From Micromonospora sp045209745 (GTDB taxonomy: Bacteria > Actinomycetota > Actinomycetes > Mycobacteriales > Micromonosporaceae): 64,000 bases of DNA. A program made the position numbers and the translations under genes. This document shows, piece after piece, positions 9,293 through 19,400 of this stretch. The stretch spans positions 1 to 64,000 of the forward strand of contig NZ_CP109273.1 in assembly GCF_045209745.1 (NCBI RefSeq). The letters run 5' to 3'. Position 1 is the first letter of the stretch; each line of letters opens with the position of its first letter. The notes under the pieces were generated by a model. The model searched no databases, was not told the DNA's origin, and saw only the letters and a list, made by a program, of their open reading frames with translations.

Positions 9293-9588
9293 CCTCGCCA
9301 TCGTCGCTCACGCGTCGCCGACACAGCTGATAGCGCCCGCTCACGCGCCCGGTCTGCTGCCGGCCAGAGGCGACGGTGCCGCGCCCGAACGGCGGCAGCA
9401 GTGGCTGCCTTAATCTCGCTTAGCACCATCGTGAACTGCTTCGGCTTTTCGAGGACCTGACCGGGGCACGACGAAGGCAGCGGCGTCGCCGCTCCGAGCG
9501 GTAGGAGCGGAGCGTCGGCCGCTCACGCCGATCGGTAGGCCGTCAGCGAGCAAACAGCGGCTGCGCCGTCGACGATGAGACGTGGTAG
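9293..9588. other. intergenic region, nothing recognised
   Basis: About 300 bp between the CMD-family gene and the recombinase fragment. Open frames here are short or shadows. It probably contains the decayed junction that removed the 5' two thirds of the recombinase gene. Confidence 0.5.
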
Positions 9589-10272
9589 CAGTACCTGAAC
9601 ATCGAGAACCGCAACCCGTACATCTTTCGAAGAAAGATCTACTGCGCCGCCTGTCAGCGACGCATGCAAGGCCAGTACAACCACGGCGCCGCCTACTACC
9701 GCTGCCGCTTCCCGCAGGAACACGCCCTCGCCAACGAGGTCGAACACCCCCGCAACGTCTACCTGCGCGAGGACGCCCTCACCGACCCGCTCGACGAGTG
9801 GCTGGCATCCGCATTCGCCCCGGACCACCTCGACCAAACGATCACCGCAATGGCCGACGCCCAGCCAGTCGACCAACTACGGCCACATACGGCCGCAGCC
9901 CAGGCCACGATCACGGCCTGTGACGCAAAGTTCGCCCAGTACCGGGCCGCCCTCGACGCTGGCGCAGATCCCGCACTAGTCACCGGTTGGATCGCCCAAA
10001 CCCAGGCCGAACGGGCACGAGCCGAAGCTGATCTTCAAACGACCCAGCAGACGGAGCCACACCGGATGAGCCGCTCCCAGATCGCCGACCTGGTCCAAGC
10101 GCTCGGCGACATCGCCACCGTGCTGCGCGACGCCGACCCCGACGACAAAGCCGAGGTCTACCGGCAACTCGGACTCCGACTCACCTACCAGACCGAAACG
10201 CAAACGGTGCGCGCTGCAGTCGATCTCAGCGCGCACCGTGGGGTTATGGTTCGTGTCCGAGGGGGGACTTGA
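9589..10272 (+). pseudogene. large serine recombinase, 3' fragment
   Basis: The frame opens right after an in-frame TAG (9586-9588) and encodes only the C-terminal part of a large serine recombinase. It has the zinc ribbon (YCAACQRRMQGQYNHG, then AYYRCRFPQEHA), the segment HPRNVYLREDALTDPLDEWL typical of actinomycete integrases, and a coiled-coil/C-terminal region (QAERARAEADLQTTQQTEPH). The catalytic resolvase domain and most of the recombinase domain are missing, so it cannot recombine DNA. Its last codons run into a tRNA-like 3' sequence, as expected where an integrase gene abuts its own attachment site. It marks a decayed integrated element. Confidence 0.85.
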
Positions 10273-10290
10273 ACCCCCACGTCCAGCATC
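10255..10290 (-). other. tRNA 3'-end remnant, probable attachment-site relic
   Basis: On the minus strand, 10278-10262 forms a perfect T-arm (5-bp G:C stem around loop TTCAAGT), followed by an acceptor-like CTCGGAC (10261-10255). A matching 5' acceptor half and an anticodon arm are not found upstream, so this is a fragment and not a working tRNA. It overlaps the end of the truncated serine recombinase. The most likely origin is an att core copied from a tRNA 3' end. The acceptor sequence would suit a Leu-type tRNA, but that is a guess. Confidence 0.5.
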
Positions 10291-10730
10291 CATGCACCGA
10301 ATGGGTGCTCATGCACTCATATTAGCAGCATCCATGGTCAAGCGATTGCCTCTGAGGACGCAGCCACGCCTCGGCATTGGCTCTTTTTCAATCGCGTCCG
10401 AGCTGTTCTAACCCAGCGCTTTGGATGTCGCTTGCAGTGCCGGGTCGATTCGCGCGCCTGCGCTGCCCGCCAAGCATGCCACGTCGTGGACTGCGTCCAA
10501 GGTTCGGCTCCCCCGTGTGCAGCCAGCGGCCGCCGATCGCAAACCTCGCCCCGCCTCCGCGACCCTCTCCCCGAACCCTTCTCGCGGTTGCACCAGGACC
10601 TGCCACCCGATTGACCACGGAAAGTCTTTTCCCCATCGCAGTCCCGCTCCGAGTACACAGACGTCAGCCAGGTGGAGTATCCTCATGATCTTTCTGCTGT
10701 CGACGGCCGCGGCCAAGGGGAGAGTCAGCA
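10291..10730. other. intergenic region upstream of the methylase-ATPase operon
   Basis: About 440 bp without a supported gene. ATGGATGCTG occurs twice in direct repeat near 10290-10340 (read on the minus strand), next to the tRNA relic. The last 120 bp should hold the promoter of the 10731 operon; a TTGACC at 10609 is a possible -35 but no good -10 follows at the right distance. GGGGAGAG just before 10731 is the ribosome-binding site. Confidence 0.4.
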
Positions 10731-13406
10731 GTGACCGAGGGCTCGAAGCCGACGCAAACCCTTTGGCAGTTGATCGATGCGGTTAGAGGCATCGGCATCG
10801 AGCGTGGTGCCGACCTGATTCTGCGAGTCCTATTTACCCGATGGATGACCCTAGCGGTTCAGCAGGATAGCGCTAAATGGAACGAACTTGCGGCGGCGAG
10901 CCCGTACGGCAAATTGGAGCTTCTGCACCAGTTCACGATAGGCGATCCCGATGACGAGATGGCGAGCCAGTCCGAGACCTATCGCGATGTTATATCGGTA
11001 GTGGTCGACATCGTTGACCGGATGGACGTCGGAGAAGGTCGGCAAGGGCTGTGGCCACGCGTGACCGAAACCTTCGACGCGGTACTCGACCTCTTAGAGC
11101 AAGCTGGCCCCGAAGTCGGAGAGTTTCAGACCCCAAGATCGATCGCCGATCTAATGGCGAACTTGACCGTCCGCCGCGGCGACACTGTCCACGACCCTGC
11201 GTGCGGTGTTGGCAACGCTTTGGTGGCGGCTCATGCCGCCGCACCTAACGTTCGGGTCACTGGTAATGAGATCAACTTCCGGACAGCGCAGCGAGCGCAG
11301 ATGCGGTTGCGCGTGCGCAATATTTCTGACGTAATCGGTGTGCACGACGCGTTCATGGTCAACGATCCGGAGAGCGCAGACGTTGTACTCGTTCAGCCGC
11401 CATGGGGAGTTCGGAGCGATTCGAAACGTCGCTGGATGCTGTCAGAAGCACCGATCGTCGAGACCACTTCGCGAGCGGGTGACATGCCCTGGCTGTTTCT
11501 GGCCCTGCGCACACTAAAGCCGATGGGCCGGGCCGCCGTCATCATGACTCCCAACAGCTTATTCCCCTCACACCGAAACGCCCATGACGAGCTGTTGGAC
11601 CGCGATGCCGTGGAGGCAATCATCGCGCTTCCTGGTGGTCTATTTCGGCATACCGGCATCCCTACAGCCCTCTGGCTCTTGCGAAATACCACAAGGCCCC
11701 CATGCCGAGGCAAGGTCTTGTTCATCGATGCCGAAAGCCTGGTCGAAGCAGCCGGCAGGAAGCGTCTCGAACTGTCCAAGGCAGCCATCGAGCGTCTAAC
11801 GGGCCTCGTCGAACAATACCGGGACAGCGGCAGAGTCGACGCACCAAGCTTCCTTGCACGCGTGGTCGAGACCGAACGCATCGATCTGACCCGTGGGCTG
11901 TCTCCTCAGCTACATCTCGCCGAGTCGCCACCCGAGGCCGCCACCCACCCTGTCCCCGCGCGGACACTCCTGACCTCAGTCCTACTGCACAACTTCAAGG
12001 CTTTCGGACCTGATACACGAGTGGACTTGGCGCCGCTGACACTCGTCTACGGCGCGAACTCCGCAGGCAAGTCCAGCATCATTCAGGCACTGCTTCTGCT
12101 GAAGCAGTCTCTCGCCCACGAAAAAATGATCACCCAGGGACCACTCGCTGACGTGGGCGGATTCGCCGGAGTGGTACACCGGCACAACGCTGCGGGCATC
12201 GGCCTAGGATTCGTCTACGGTGCTCTGTCGTCGTGGCTACCGCCCGGAGGGACGGCAGATCCGTCTCTGATGCGTGACGTACGTTGGTTTTTCGACTCCC
12301 AAAAACCAACGCCAGGGGCGCTACGCGCGTTCAGTTTCAATTTTGGGCACAACCAGCTCAACTTCGTGGCAGAAGGCGATCTACTACTTGCCGATCTGTC
12401 GAAGACAATCGACATCTTTCGTGGCCTAGCGGCGGGCAAATTGCTGTATCCGTTCGAGCCAGCGCCCCGAGATGTCGGCCGCCTCCAACAAGACACGAGC
12501 CGGCACCGCAACCAGCAGAACAATGCCCGGCGGGCATTGCGGGCGCTTCAGTCGGGCGATTCGATGCACCTTCCACTGCGCCGCTTAGGACTCATGCCGA
12601 GTGCCGAGGCCGTGCTGCCACGGTCTCTGACCGTCGGCCCCGGTTCCCGAGATCATAGTTTTGCACTGACGTACGCCGGGAGGCTCGGCAAGCTTGCCTC
12701 CGGCATCTCGGCCGAGGTCCGGCAGCTGTTAGACAGCCTGGTCTGGCTGGGTCCGCTTCGATCCGCGCCACGGCGCGTTTACGACCGCTCCTCCACCGAC
12801 CCGAATCCCGGGGACGGGAGGCACACCGCGATGTACCTCTTCGACCACCTCAGCGTGGTGGACCAAGTGAACGAGTGGATGGAACAGCTGGAGGTGCCTT
12901 ACTCACTCGAGGTGCTGCCGCTAAACGCTGGCGGCACCTCCGGCCTGGTTGGGGACCTCGTTGCGCTCGTGCTCACCGACCGGCGTTCGGGGGTGCAGCT
13001 AACTCCAGCTGATGTCGGGTTCGGTATCAGTCAAGTGCTGCCGATCATCGTCGAGCTATTGTCCCGCCGCGAGTCGGTCATCATGATCGAACAACCAGAG
13101 ACCCACCTGCATCCACGCTTGCAGTCACGGCTCGCTGATCTGTTCATCGATACGGTGCGCCCAGGTGGCCGCGGCAACCAGGTGATCATAGAGACCCATA
13201 GCGAGCACGTCATGCTGCGGATCCAGCGACGAATTCGCGAGGGGACACTGGACGCTAGTGACGTGGCAGTGGTCTACATCGATCAGGACAGTGAGGGGTC
13301 CGCAGTCGTCCACCGCCTCGGGCTCGATTCGGACGGCAACTTCATGGACGAGTGGCCGCACGGCTTCTTCGAGGAGCGGCTCAGCGAACTGTTCGGAGAG
13401 TTCTGA
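10731..13406 (+). CDS. N6-adenine methylase-like / AAA ATPase (DUF3696-type) fusion, probable defence protein
   Basis: 891 residues, GTG start. Residues about 1-400 resemble type I HsdM-like adenine methylases: GEFQTPRSIADLM, SAM motif I DPACGVGNALV (155-165) and a motif IV position. There VQPPWG (221-226) replaces the usual (N/D)PP(Y/F), so the catalytic Asn/Asp is Gln. Residues about 412-891 form an ATPase of the OLD/SMC-like class: LHNFKAFGP, Walker A GANSAGKSS (441-449), VIMIEQPETHLHP (783-795) and IETHSEH near 820. No TOPRIM nuclease is seen. It overlaps the next gene by one base (TGATG), so the two are coupled. Likely role: DNA-modification sensing tied to an ATPase switch. Base composition is lower in GC than the flanks. 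Confidence 0.82.
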   Translation: MTEGSKPTQTLWQLIDAVRGIGIERGADLILRVLFTRWMTLAVQQDSAKWNELAAASPYGKLELLHQFTIGDPDDEMASQSETYRDVISVVVDIVDRMDVGEGRQGLWPRVTETFDAVLDLLEQAGPEVGEFQTPRSIADLMANLTVRRGDTVHDPACGVGNALVAAHAAAPNVRVTGNEINFRTAQRAQMRLRVRNISDVIGVHDAFMVNDPESADVVLVQPPWGVRSDSKRRWMLSEAPIVETTSRAGDMPWLFLALRTLKPMGRAAVIMTPNSLFPSHRNAHDELLDRDAVEAIIALPGGLFRHTGIPTALWLLRNTTRPPCRGKVLFIDAESLVEAAGRKRLELSKAAIERLTGLVEQYRDSGRVDAPSFLARVVETERIDLTRGLSPQLHLAESPPEAATHPVPARTLLTSVLLHNFKAFGPDTRVDLAPLTLVYGANSAGKSSIIQALLLLKQSLAHEKMITQGPLADVGGFAGVVHRHNAAGIGLGFVYGALSSWLPPGGTADPSLMRDVRWFFDSQKPTPGALRAFSFNFGHNQLNFVAEGDLLLADLSKTIDIFRGLAAGKLLYPFEPAPRDVGRLQQDTSRHRNQQNNARRALRALQSGDSMHLPLRRLGLMPSAEAVLPRSLTVGPGSRDHSFALTYAGRLGKLASGISAEVRQLLDSLVWLGPLRSAPRRVYDRSSTDPNPGDGRHTAMYLFDHLSVVDQVNEWMEQLEVPYSLEVLPLNAGGTSGLVGDLVALVLTDRRSGVQLTPADVGFGISQVLPIIVELLSRRESVIMIEQPETHLHPRLQSRLADLFIDTVRPGGRGNQVIIETHSEHVMLRIQRRIREGTLDASDVAVVYIDQDSEGSAVVHRLGLDSDGNFMDEWPHGFFEERLSELFGEF

Positions 13407-14449
13407 TGCACGCTCAGGTCGCCATCGCCTCCAACGCCCTCGACACGTCCTCGCTTCCGCTCGATGCCGCCCTAACCATCCACCGCTTTTTCATGGACCG
13501 GCTACAGGCTCACGGTCGCCTAGTCTTCGCCGACGAGTCGGATACGCACGACCTGCTTCGCGCCGTCACCAGCGGACCAGGACTGCCGCCGCAAGCGCGG
13601 ATATTGTGGCGCGAAGTGTTGGCTACCTTCGTAAAGAGCAGGCGCGTCTCCGTTAGGGAGCCGAACACCAAACCCCTGGCGCAGGTCGCAGATCTCATAG
13701 AGCTTCGTCGAAACTGGAGCGGCTCAATCGACGTCGCTGTCGTCAACACCGCCGCCTGCCCGGTGCTCGGCATTCCTTTGGCCACAGGTCTGCTAGCGAG
13801 CCCGGGACAAGGCCCCGATGTGGTCACCACCCACGCCGCCGCCACCAGTCCCGCCATCGAGAGGCTCAAGGATCTCTCCAACCAGGGGACGCTGACGCAC
13901 AACAGTCCGCGGGAGATCTTCCGACGAGACGTGTTCGGGCCGCTCGCTGCCGGTGCACAAACCGCAGCCATCCTCGATCGCTATTACTTCAGCAAGCTGT
14001 GGCGACCGGATGCCGACAAAGACGCTGCTGGCCACGTGGAGTGGCTTCTTTGCGCTCTTGATGCCGTAATGGCACCGGGAGCTAAGGTCCACATCATTGC
14101 GGAGAGCGGCAGGAACGGGAGTGTCAGCGCCACCGACACGGCCAAAAGCGTTTACGCCGCCTGGAATCCGCCGATCACCGGGCACCTAAGCGAGGTCAGC
14201 CTCAGCCTTATAAAGCAGACGCCCCAAGGGCGCGTCCCCCACGATCGGCACATGAGGTTCAGCACCGGATCCGCAGTGCTGATGCCCTCGGGATTCGACC
14301 GGCTCGAAAAGCCAACCATCAGCGACCCTAACGGAATGAATTGGAACTACTGCTGGGAGCCAACCAAGCTCGATGAGCTGCGAGCGGCTGAGCAGCGGAC
14401 GATTGCTCTGCCCCATGACCGGGCCACTGTCATGCGTCGCGAAAGTTGA
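13406..14449 (+). CDS. partner protein of the methylase-ATPase, function unknown
   Basis: 347 residues from the ATG that overlaps the upstream stop, which fits obligate coupling. I do not recognise a named family. Visible features are an N-terminal helical part (TIHRFFMDRLQAHGRLVFAD) and a region DRYYFSKLW followed by GHVEWLLCALDAVMAPGAKV and HIIAESG. The latter loosely resembles the phospholipase-D-like effector domains seen in some defence islands. The C-terminus contains RHMRFSTGSAVLMPSGFDRL. By position it could be the effector, with the ATPase as sensor or switch. The nuclease idea is inference only. Confidence 0.72.
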   Translation: MHAQVAIASNALDTSSLPLDAALTIHRFFMDRLQAHGRLVFADESDTHDLLRAVTSGPGLPPQARILWREVLATFVKSRRVSVREPNTKPLAQVADLIELRRNWSGSIDVAVVNTAACPVLGIPLATGLLASPGQGPDVVTTHAAATSPAIERLKDLSNQGTLTHNSPREIFRRDVFGPLAAGAQTAAILDRYYFSKLWRPDADKDAAGHVEWLLCALDAVMAPGAKVHIIAESGRNGSVSATDTAKSVYAAWNPPITGHLSEVSLSLIKQTPQGRVPHDRHMRFSTGSAVLMPSGFDRLEKPTISDPNGMNWNYCWEPTKLDELRAAEQRTIALPHDRATVMRRES

Positions 14450-14508
14450 ACCGGGCTCCGTCGCCGGATATTTCGATGTTGCAGTCGGTCGAGATGGACT
14501 GGGTTCAA

Positions 14509-14555
14509 CGATGACCCTTACGGCACCTCCGAACCGGGAGCCGTAAGGATCATCG
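14509..14555. terminator. bidirectional terminator between convergent genes
   Basis: CGATGACCCTTACGGC (14509-14524) pairs with GCCGTAAGGATCATCG (14540-14555), a 16-bp stem with one mismatch and a 15-nt loop. It lies between the 3' ends of the plus-strand partner gene and the minus-strand integrase, whose stop codon is inside the right arm. There is no long U-tract, as is common for high-GC actinomycete terminators. Confidence 0.65.
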
Positions 14556-15593
14556 AGCGGGTGCCGAGGCCGCCAGTAGCAGCGGGTGCGACTCACCTGT
14601 AAGCGCTGCCAGAGCTCGGGCGACCTCGTATACATCCGCTCGCACGTAGGTGCTGGTTGTGCCCGCATCGAACCTGCCGTTGTGACCGGCGAACGCTCGG
14701 GCTACGGCGTAGCCGAAGCTCCGCTCCACCCAGGTCAAAGTCGTATGGCGTAGCCAGTGCGTGCTGATCTGCTGGGTAGCCACCCAGGGCAGGTGCCTAC
14801 CAACGCGCTGCCACAGATGGTCATGGCGCCGGCTCGTGATCGGCCGACCGCTGCGATACCTGAGCAGCCGCTCGGTCAGATCGCCACCACCCCGGTCATC
14901 GGAATGCTGCGCAAGCTGACTGGCCAACGTCGGTGAGACGGGCTGCCACCGTACGGTCTCGCCCTTCTCGTGCAGCCGAACCATGCACTGCTCCGTATCG
15001 AGGTCCAGACGCCGGAGGGCGAGGCCGCCGCCTCTCCTACACGCGGTCTCGATGTGCAGGCGCAGTACGAGGGTGTCGAGCTCAGGATCGTTTCCGGTGG
15101 TAGCCGCGACCTCGTTGATCGACGCAAGCTGGGTCTCCGACAGGGCCCGCCTCGTACTTGCCAAGCGTCGTGGCTTCGGTACCCGCTTTGCCGGGTTGGC
15201 GGACTCGGTGATGAGCCCGTCGGCTTCCGCGTAGCTGTAGAGGCACCTGAGTGAGGAGATGAGGTGCTCGGCGGCTGTCCGCCCACCGCGCGAGTTCCGT
15301 CGTACTACCAGTTGTTCCTTCATCCGCTCGGCAAGCTGCCTGATTTCCAGAGGGCTCGGCTCGTCCAGGCGCCTGCTGCCCCAGGTCTCTCGCACCCGGT
15401 TCCAGTAGGTGCCATAGACGCGCCCGGTACCCGCCGTCACGGCTTCAGCAACGCGGTCGATGTACTCGTCGAAGGTGGGAACGACTCGAGGCGCGCTTGG
15501 CGCCGTCAGGAGCTGCTCCGGCGTTACTCCTAATCGAGCCAGGAGGAGGCGGGCCGCCGCCAGGTCGTCGCCGCCGCTGAAGGCAGTTCCCAT
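14550..15593 (-). CDS. tyrosine recombinase / integrase
   Basis: 347 residues from ATG 15593. The catalytic set is complete: Arg in ETACRRGG (about 186), H279 and R282 in STHWLRH, H304 in FAGHNG and nucleophile Y316 in STYVRAD. The N-terminal SAM-like core-binding domain (about 40-130) contains TFDEYIDRVAEAVTAGTGRV. The protein cuts and rejoins DNA at attachment sites. Its start overlaps the stop of the AbrB-like gene by one base, so the two are translated together. It faces the methylase-ATPase operon and may have mobilised that island, although no att repeats could be paired by eye. Confidence 0.88.
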   Translation of the reverse strand: MGTAFSGGDDLAAARLLLARLGVTPEQLLTAPSAPRVVPTFDEYIDRVAEAVTAGTGRVYGTYWNRVRETWGSRRLDEPSPLEIRQLAERMKEQLVVRRNSRGGRTAAEHLISSLRCLYSYAEADGLITESANPAKRVPKPRRLASTRRALSETQLASINEVAATTGNDPELDTLVLRLHIETACRRGGGLALRRLDLDTEQCMVRLHEKGETVRWQPVSPTLASQLAQHSDDRGGGDLTERLLRYRSGRPITSRRHDHLWQRVGRHLPWVATQQISTHWLRHTTLTWVERSFGYAVARAFAGHNGRFDAGTTSTYVRADVYEVARALAALTGESHPLLLAASAPAR

Positions 15594-15946
15594 CACGATG
15601 CCTCGTGCTCGTCGACGTAACGCGAGAGCATCAGCTCCACTGCGCTCATCGTGTAGGCCGCCAACATGCCACGGTTGGGATATGCCAGTACCAGGAGACG
15701 GTGACCCGTTCCGAGGCCGCAGCTCCGCCGCACCGACGGCGGGAGGACCAGGTGCCCCTGGCGGCTGATCGCCCACCGCCCGCCACGGCGCGCGGTCACC
15801 GTAATCGCGGTGTCCCTACCAGTGACGTCGACAGCATGCCCGGCGAACCATCCGAGGGCCTGGAGTGGCCTGCGGTCAGCCAGGCGACCGTTGGCATCGA
15901 CTGATGTGACCGTACAGATTGTCGCCTGAGGTTTGACGCTCCGCAC
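15593..15946 (-). CDS. AbrB/SpoVT-like DNA-binding protein
   Basis: About 117 residues from a GTG at 15946; the start is uncertain because the frame is open further upstream and no clear ribosome-binding site is seen. The C-terminal half matches the swapped-hairpin AbrB fold: ISRQGHLVLPPSVRRSCGLG, then GHRLLVLAYPNRGMLAAYTM. The N-terminal half (TSVDANGRLADRRPLQALGW) is unassigned. It overlaps the integrase start as TGATG. Such small regulators paired with integrases are frequent in actinomycetes and may control recombinase expression. Confidence 0.68.
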   Translation of the reverse strand: MRSVKPQATICTVTSVDANGRLADRRPLQALGWFAGHAVDVTGRDTAITVTARRGGRWAISRQGHLVLPPSVRRSCGLGTGHRLLVLAYPNRGMLAAYTMSAVELMLSRYVDEHEAS

Positions 15947-16424
15947 AAGATGCGGGAGCGGCAACCCGCGGGCGAGAAGGCGGCCGGGGTAATCTGCGCG
16001 ATCGGCGCGCAGCTGACCGCCTTCAGGTGCATCCCCTGCCGATCCGGCTACCTCACGCTCTCCATGCAGCACGCGACCACCTCCCCGTGAGCAGCACCAG
16101 CAGACGTCAGGTTTGGGCATCCCCTGCGTGATCAGCATCGGTACTCCCCCGACGTCAGCTCAGACCATGCCGCCGCACGGTTACCGTGCCGCTGCCTGTG
16201 AGAGCCGCTCAAGACCGGAAGCGGCAACGCCTCACCACCGGGGCTCGAAGTGACCGGGGATCGCCGCCACCGCGACGAGGCCGTCCGAGCCGTGGCAGGA
16301 CTTGGACACCGGCGGGTGTAGGTGCGCGCAGGAAAGAGTCGTTTCCAGCGCGCTTCCGTGGCCTATTGATGCGGGCGCATACCCGCTACCGTGATCCTGT
16401 CGGGGATCATCGTTGGGGGGACCG

Positions 16425-19400
16425 GTGCGGCCGAGTCGACGTCCACCCATCGCTCTTCAGCTGTCGCTGCTCATCATCGCCGTCCTGCTGGAGATCGCGG
16501 CCAACTTCTTCGCCAATGCAGACACTTCACCACTGACCGCCGGGATCCGTCAGGTCGCCGGTCCGGCGCTGATCGTCCTGCTGGTGGTGCTGATCGTCGG
16601 GAACGGCCTGGTGCTGTGGTGGCAGGCACCCCGCAGTCCGCGGCCGATGTGGCGGTCGGATCGCAGCCCCTATCCCGGCCTCTCTGCCTTCACGGAACAG
16701 GACGCGTCGGTGTTCTTCGGCAGGGAGGAGCAGGTCACTGAGCTGGTGCGACGCCTACACGAGCTGGGCCTGGACGCGTCCGCCCGGTTCGTCTGCGTTA
16801 CCGGCGCCTCCGGCAGCGGCAAATCCTCCCTGGTCCACGCCGGCATCGTTCCCCGGCTGCGAGAGGGACGGTGGCAGGTGTTGCCAGCGGTCACGCCGGC
16901 GGGTGAACCGCTCGGTGTGCTCGCGGACCTGACGGTCACACTGGGCGCAGCCGACCGAGCCTCCGCGCTGAGGGAGGTGCGGTCCCGCCCGGACAGCCTC
17001 ACCCGCCACCTGACGGCCTGGCGGGCTCGCAAGGGACATCGGCACGGGCGGGTCCTGCTGATTCTCGACCAGCTCGAGGAACTGGTAACACTATCCAGTG
17101 CCGCCGAACAGGCCACGTTCCTGGCGCAGATCGCGACGGCGCTCGATGCCGACCGGCGGCTCTGGGTTGTCGCGACGCTCCGCGTCGAGTTCCTCGCCGA
17201 TCTCCTCGCGGGTCCGCGCCCGGACCTGTTCGCCAGCCCGATCGCGCTGGGGACCATGCGGCCGGCGGACCTCGTCGCGGTCGTGGAGCAGCCCGCCCAG
17301 CTCGCCGGATTGCGCTTCGAAGACGGGCTCGTCGACCAAATCGTTGCCGACACCGCTACACCGGACGCGTTGCCGCTGCTGGCGTACCTGCTTCAGGAGC
17401 TGCACCGGGCGGCAGGGCCGGGCCAGACGGCCACCCGCCAGGCGTACCAGGCACTCGGCGGCGTCGCCGGGGCGCTGGGCCGCCAAGCCGACAGCGTCAT
17501 GGCGGACGTACGCCACGAGAGCAGCACCGAGGACGTCCTGGACACCCTGCTCCGTCTGGTAGCGATGGAGGGCACCGAGCCGACCCGGCGCCGGGTGCCC
17601 CTGCGGGATCTGTCCGACAGTCAGCGTCGGGTGATCGCCGTCTTCACCGACGCTCGGCTGCTCACCACCGACGTGATCGACGGTGAGCCGTACGCGCAGG
17701 TCGCCCACGAGGCGTTGTTCCGCCAGTGGGCGCCGCTGCGACAGCAGGTGGAAGCACGGGCGGAGCAACTGCGCCGGCGTACCGAGCTGGAACGGTGGGC
17801 GGCAGACTGGGTGCACGCCGGGCGCAGCGCCGACTACCTGCTCACCGGGGAACGGCTTGCGCTGGCCGGGCAGTGGCTGGAAGTCATGGAGTCGGCCGGC
17901 CAGGACAGCCCTTCTGCACGTGCCCTGGTGAACGCATCCCGCAGCCGGGACACCGCGTTCCTGCACCGGGTGTCGGAGGCGATCGGTCAGTTCGCGCTCG
18001 GCAACGTCGACCGGTACCCGGAGCTTGCGGTGCTGCTGACCTCGGCCGCGCTGCAGGAGTGTCCGCCGACGCCGGTCGCCCGCCGGGCCCTGATGGCCGC
18101 GCTGGCGTTCAGCCACACCGAGGCAGTACTCGCCGGACACACCGACGCCGTCCGCGGAGTCGCCTGGTCACCCGACGGCAAGCATCTGGCAACTGCGTCC
18201 AGAGACGGCACCGCGCGGATCTGGCACGCCGACACTGGCACGGTCGTCCGGGTGCTACGCGGGCACACCGGCATGGTGGACGCCGTCGACTGGTCCCCCG
18301 ACGCTACCCGACTCGCGACCGCCTCCCGAGACGGCACGGTCCGGGTGTGGGACGCCGCAACGGCAGCAACGGTCGCGGTGCTGCCCTGCGCAGACGTGGC
18401 ACGCGGCGTTACCTGGTCACCCGACGGGTCCCGCCTCGCCGGATCGAGCCGAGAGCGGACGGTCCAGGTCTGGGACACCGCCACCTGGCAACTCACCGCC
18501 CACCTGGTCGGCCACGAAGGGGACGTGTGGGGCCTGCGGTTCGCCCCCGACTCCCGCCGGCTGGCCTCTGCCTCCCACGACCGGTCCGTCATCGTCTGGG
18601 ACCTCACCACTGCTGAAGCGGAGCAGAGGCTGACGGGGCACGGGGACTTCGTCGAGGCCGTCGCCTGGTCACCCGACGGCAGCCAGCTCGTCACCGGGTC
18701 CGGCGACCAGACCGTACGGATCTGGGATCTGGCGACCGGCGTGGCCCGACATGTCATCGGGGGTCAGGGATCACCCGTCTGGTCGGTCACCTGGTCCCCC
18801 GATGCTCGGACGGTGGTATTCGCCAGTGGTGACGGCGGTATCCGCGCCTGGGACGTCCGCCGGTTGCGGGAGGTAGCCGAGCTACGCGGGCACTATCAGG
18901 TCGCCTGGTGCGTCGCGCTGTCCCCAGAAGGGCGTCGGGTGCTCAGCGGTTCCGGTGACGGCACTGCCCGGGTGTGGACGATCCAGCCGCGTGGAGCTGA
19001 ACAACGGCTCCTCGCTGGGCACGACGGACCGGTCACCGCGCTCGCGTTGGATTGGACGGCGAGGATCGTCACCGGTGGCGCCGACGGCACCGTACAAACC
19101 TGGCAGCCGGACGGCAGGGCCGCCCTCACGACGTGGCCGGAACCAGTCGTGGCCCTTGCCTGCTCACCGACAGCCGACGTGCTCGCCGTGGCCCTGCGCG
19201 ACGGCTCCGTCCACTTGATCGGTGTCGACGGCGACGTGCGCTTCGGGGCCGAGGTCGAATCGCTGGCCTGGTCACCAGACGGGTCCCGGTTGGCAGCAGG
19301 CTGCAAGGACAACTCAGTACGAGTGTGGGACGTCCGCACCGGCAGTTCCGCCGGCGTTCTGCGCGGGCACGCCGATTGGGTGGGGGCGCTCGCCTGGTCG

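Noticed and set aside
10255..10340. An intact tRNA gene on the minus strand
   Set aside because: Only the T-arm and acceptor 3' strand are present; no matching 5' acceptor or anticodon arm was found upstream.
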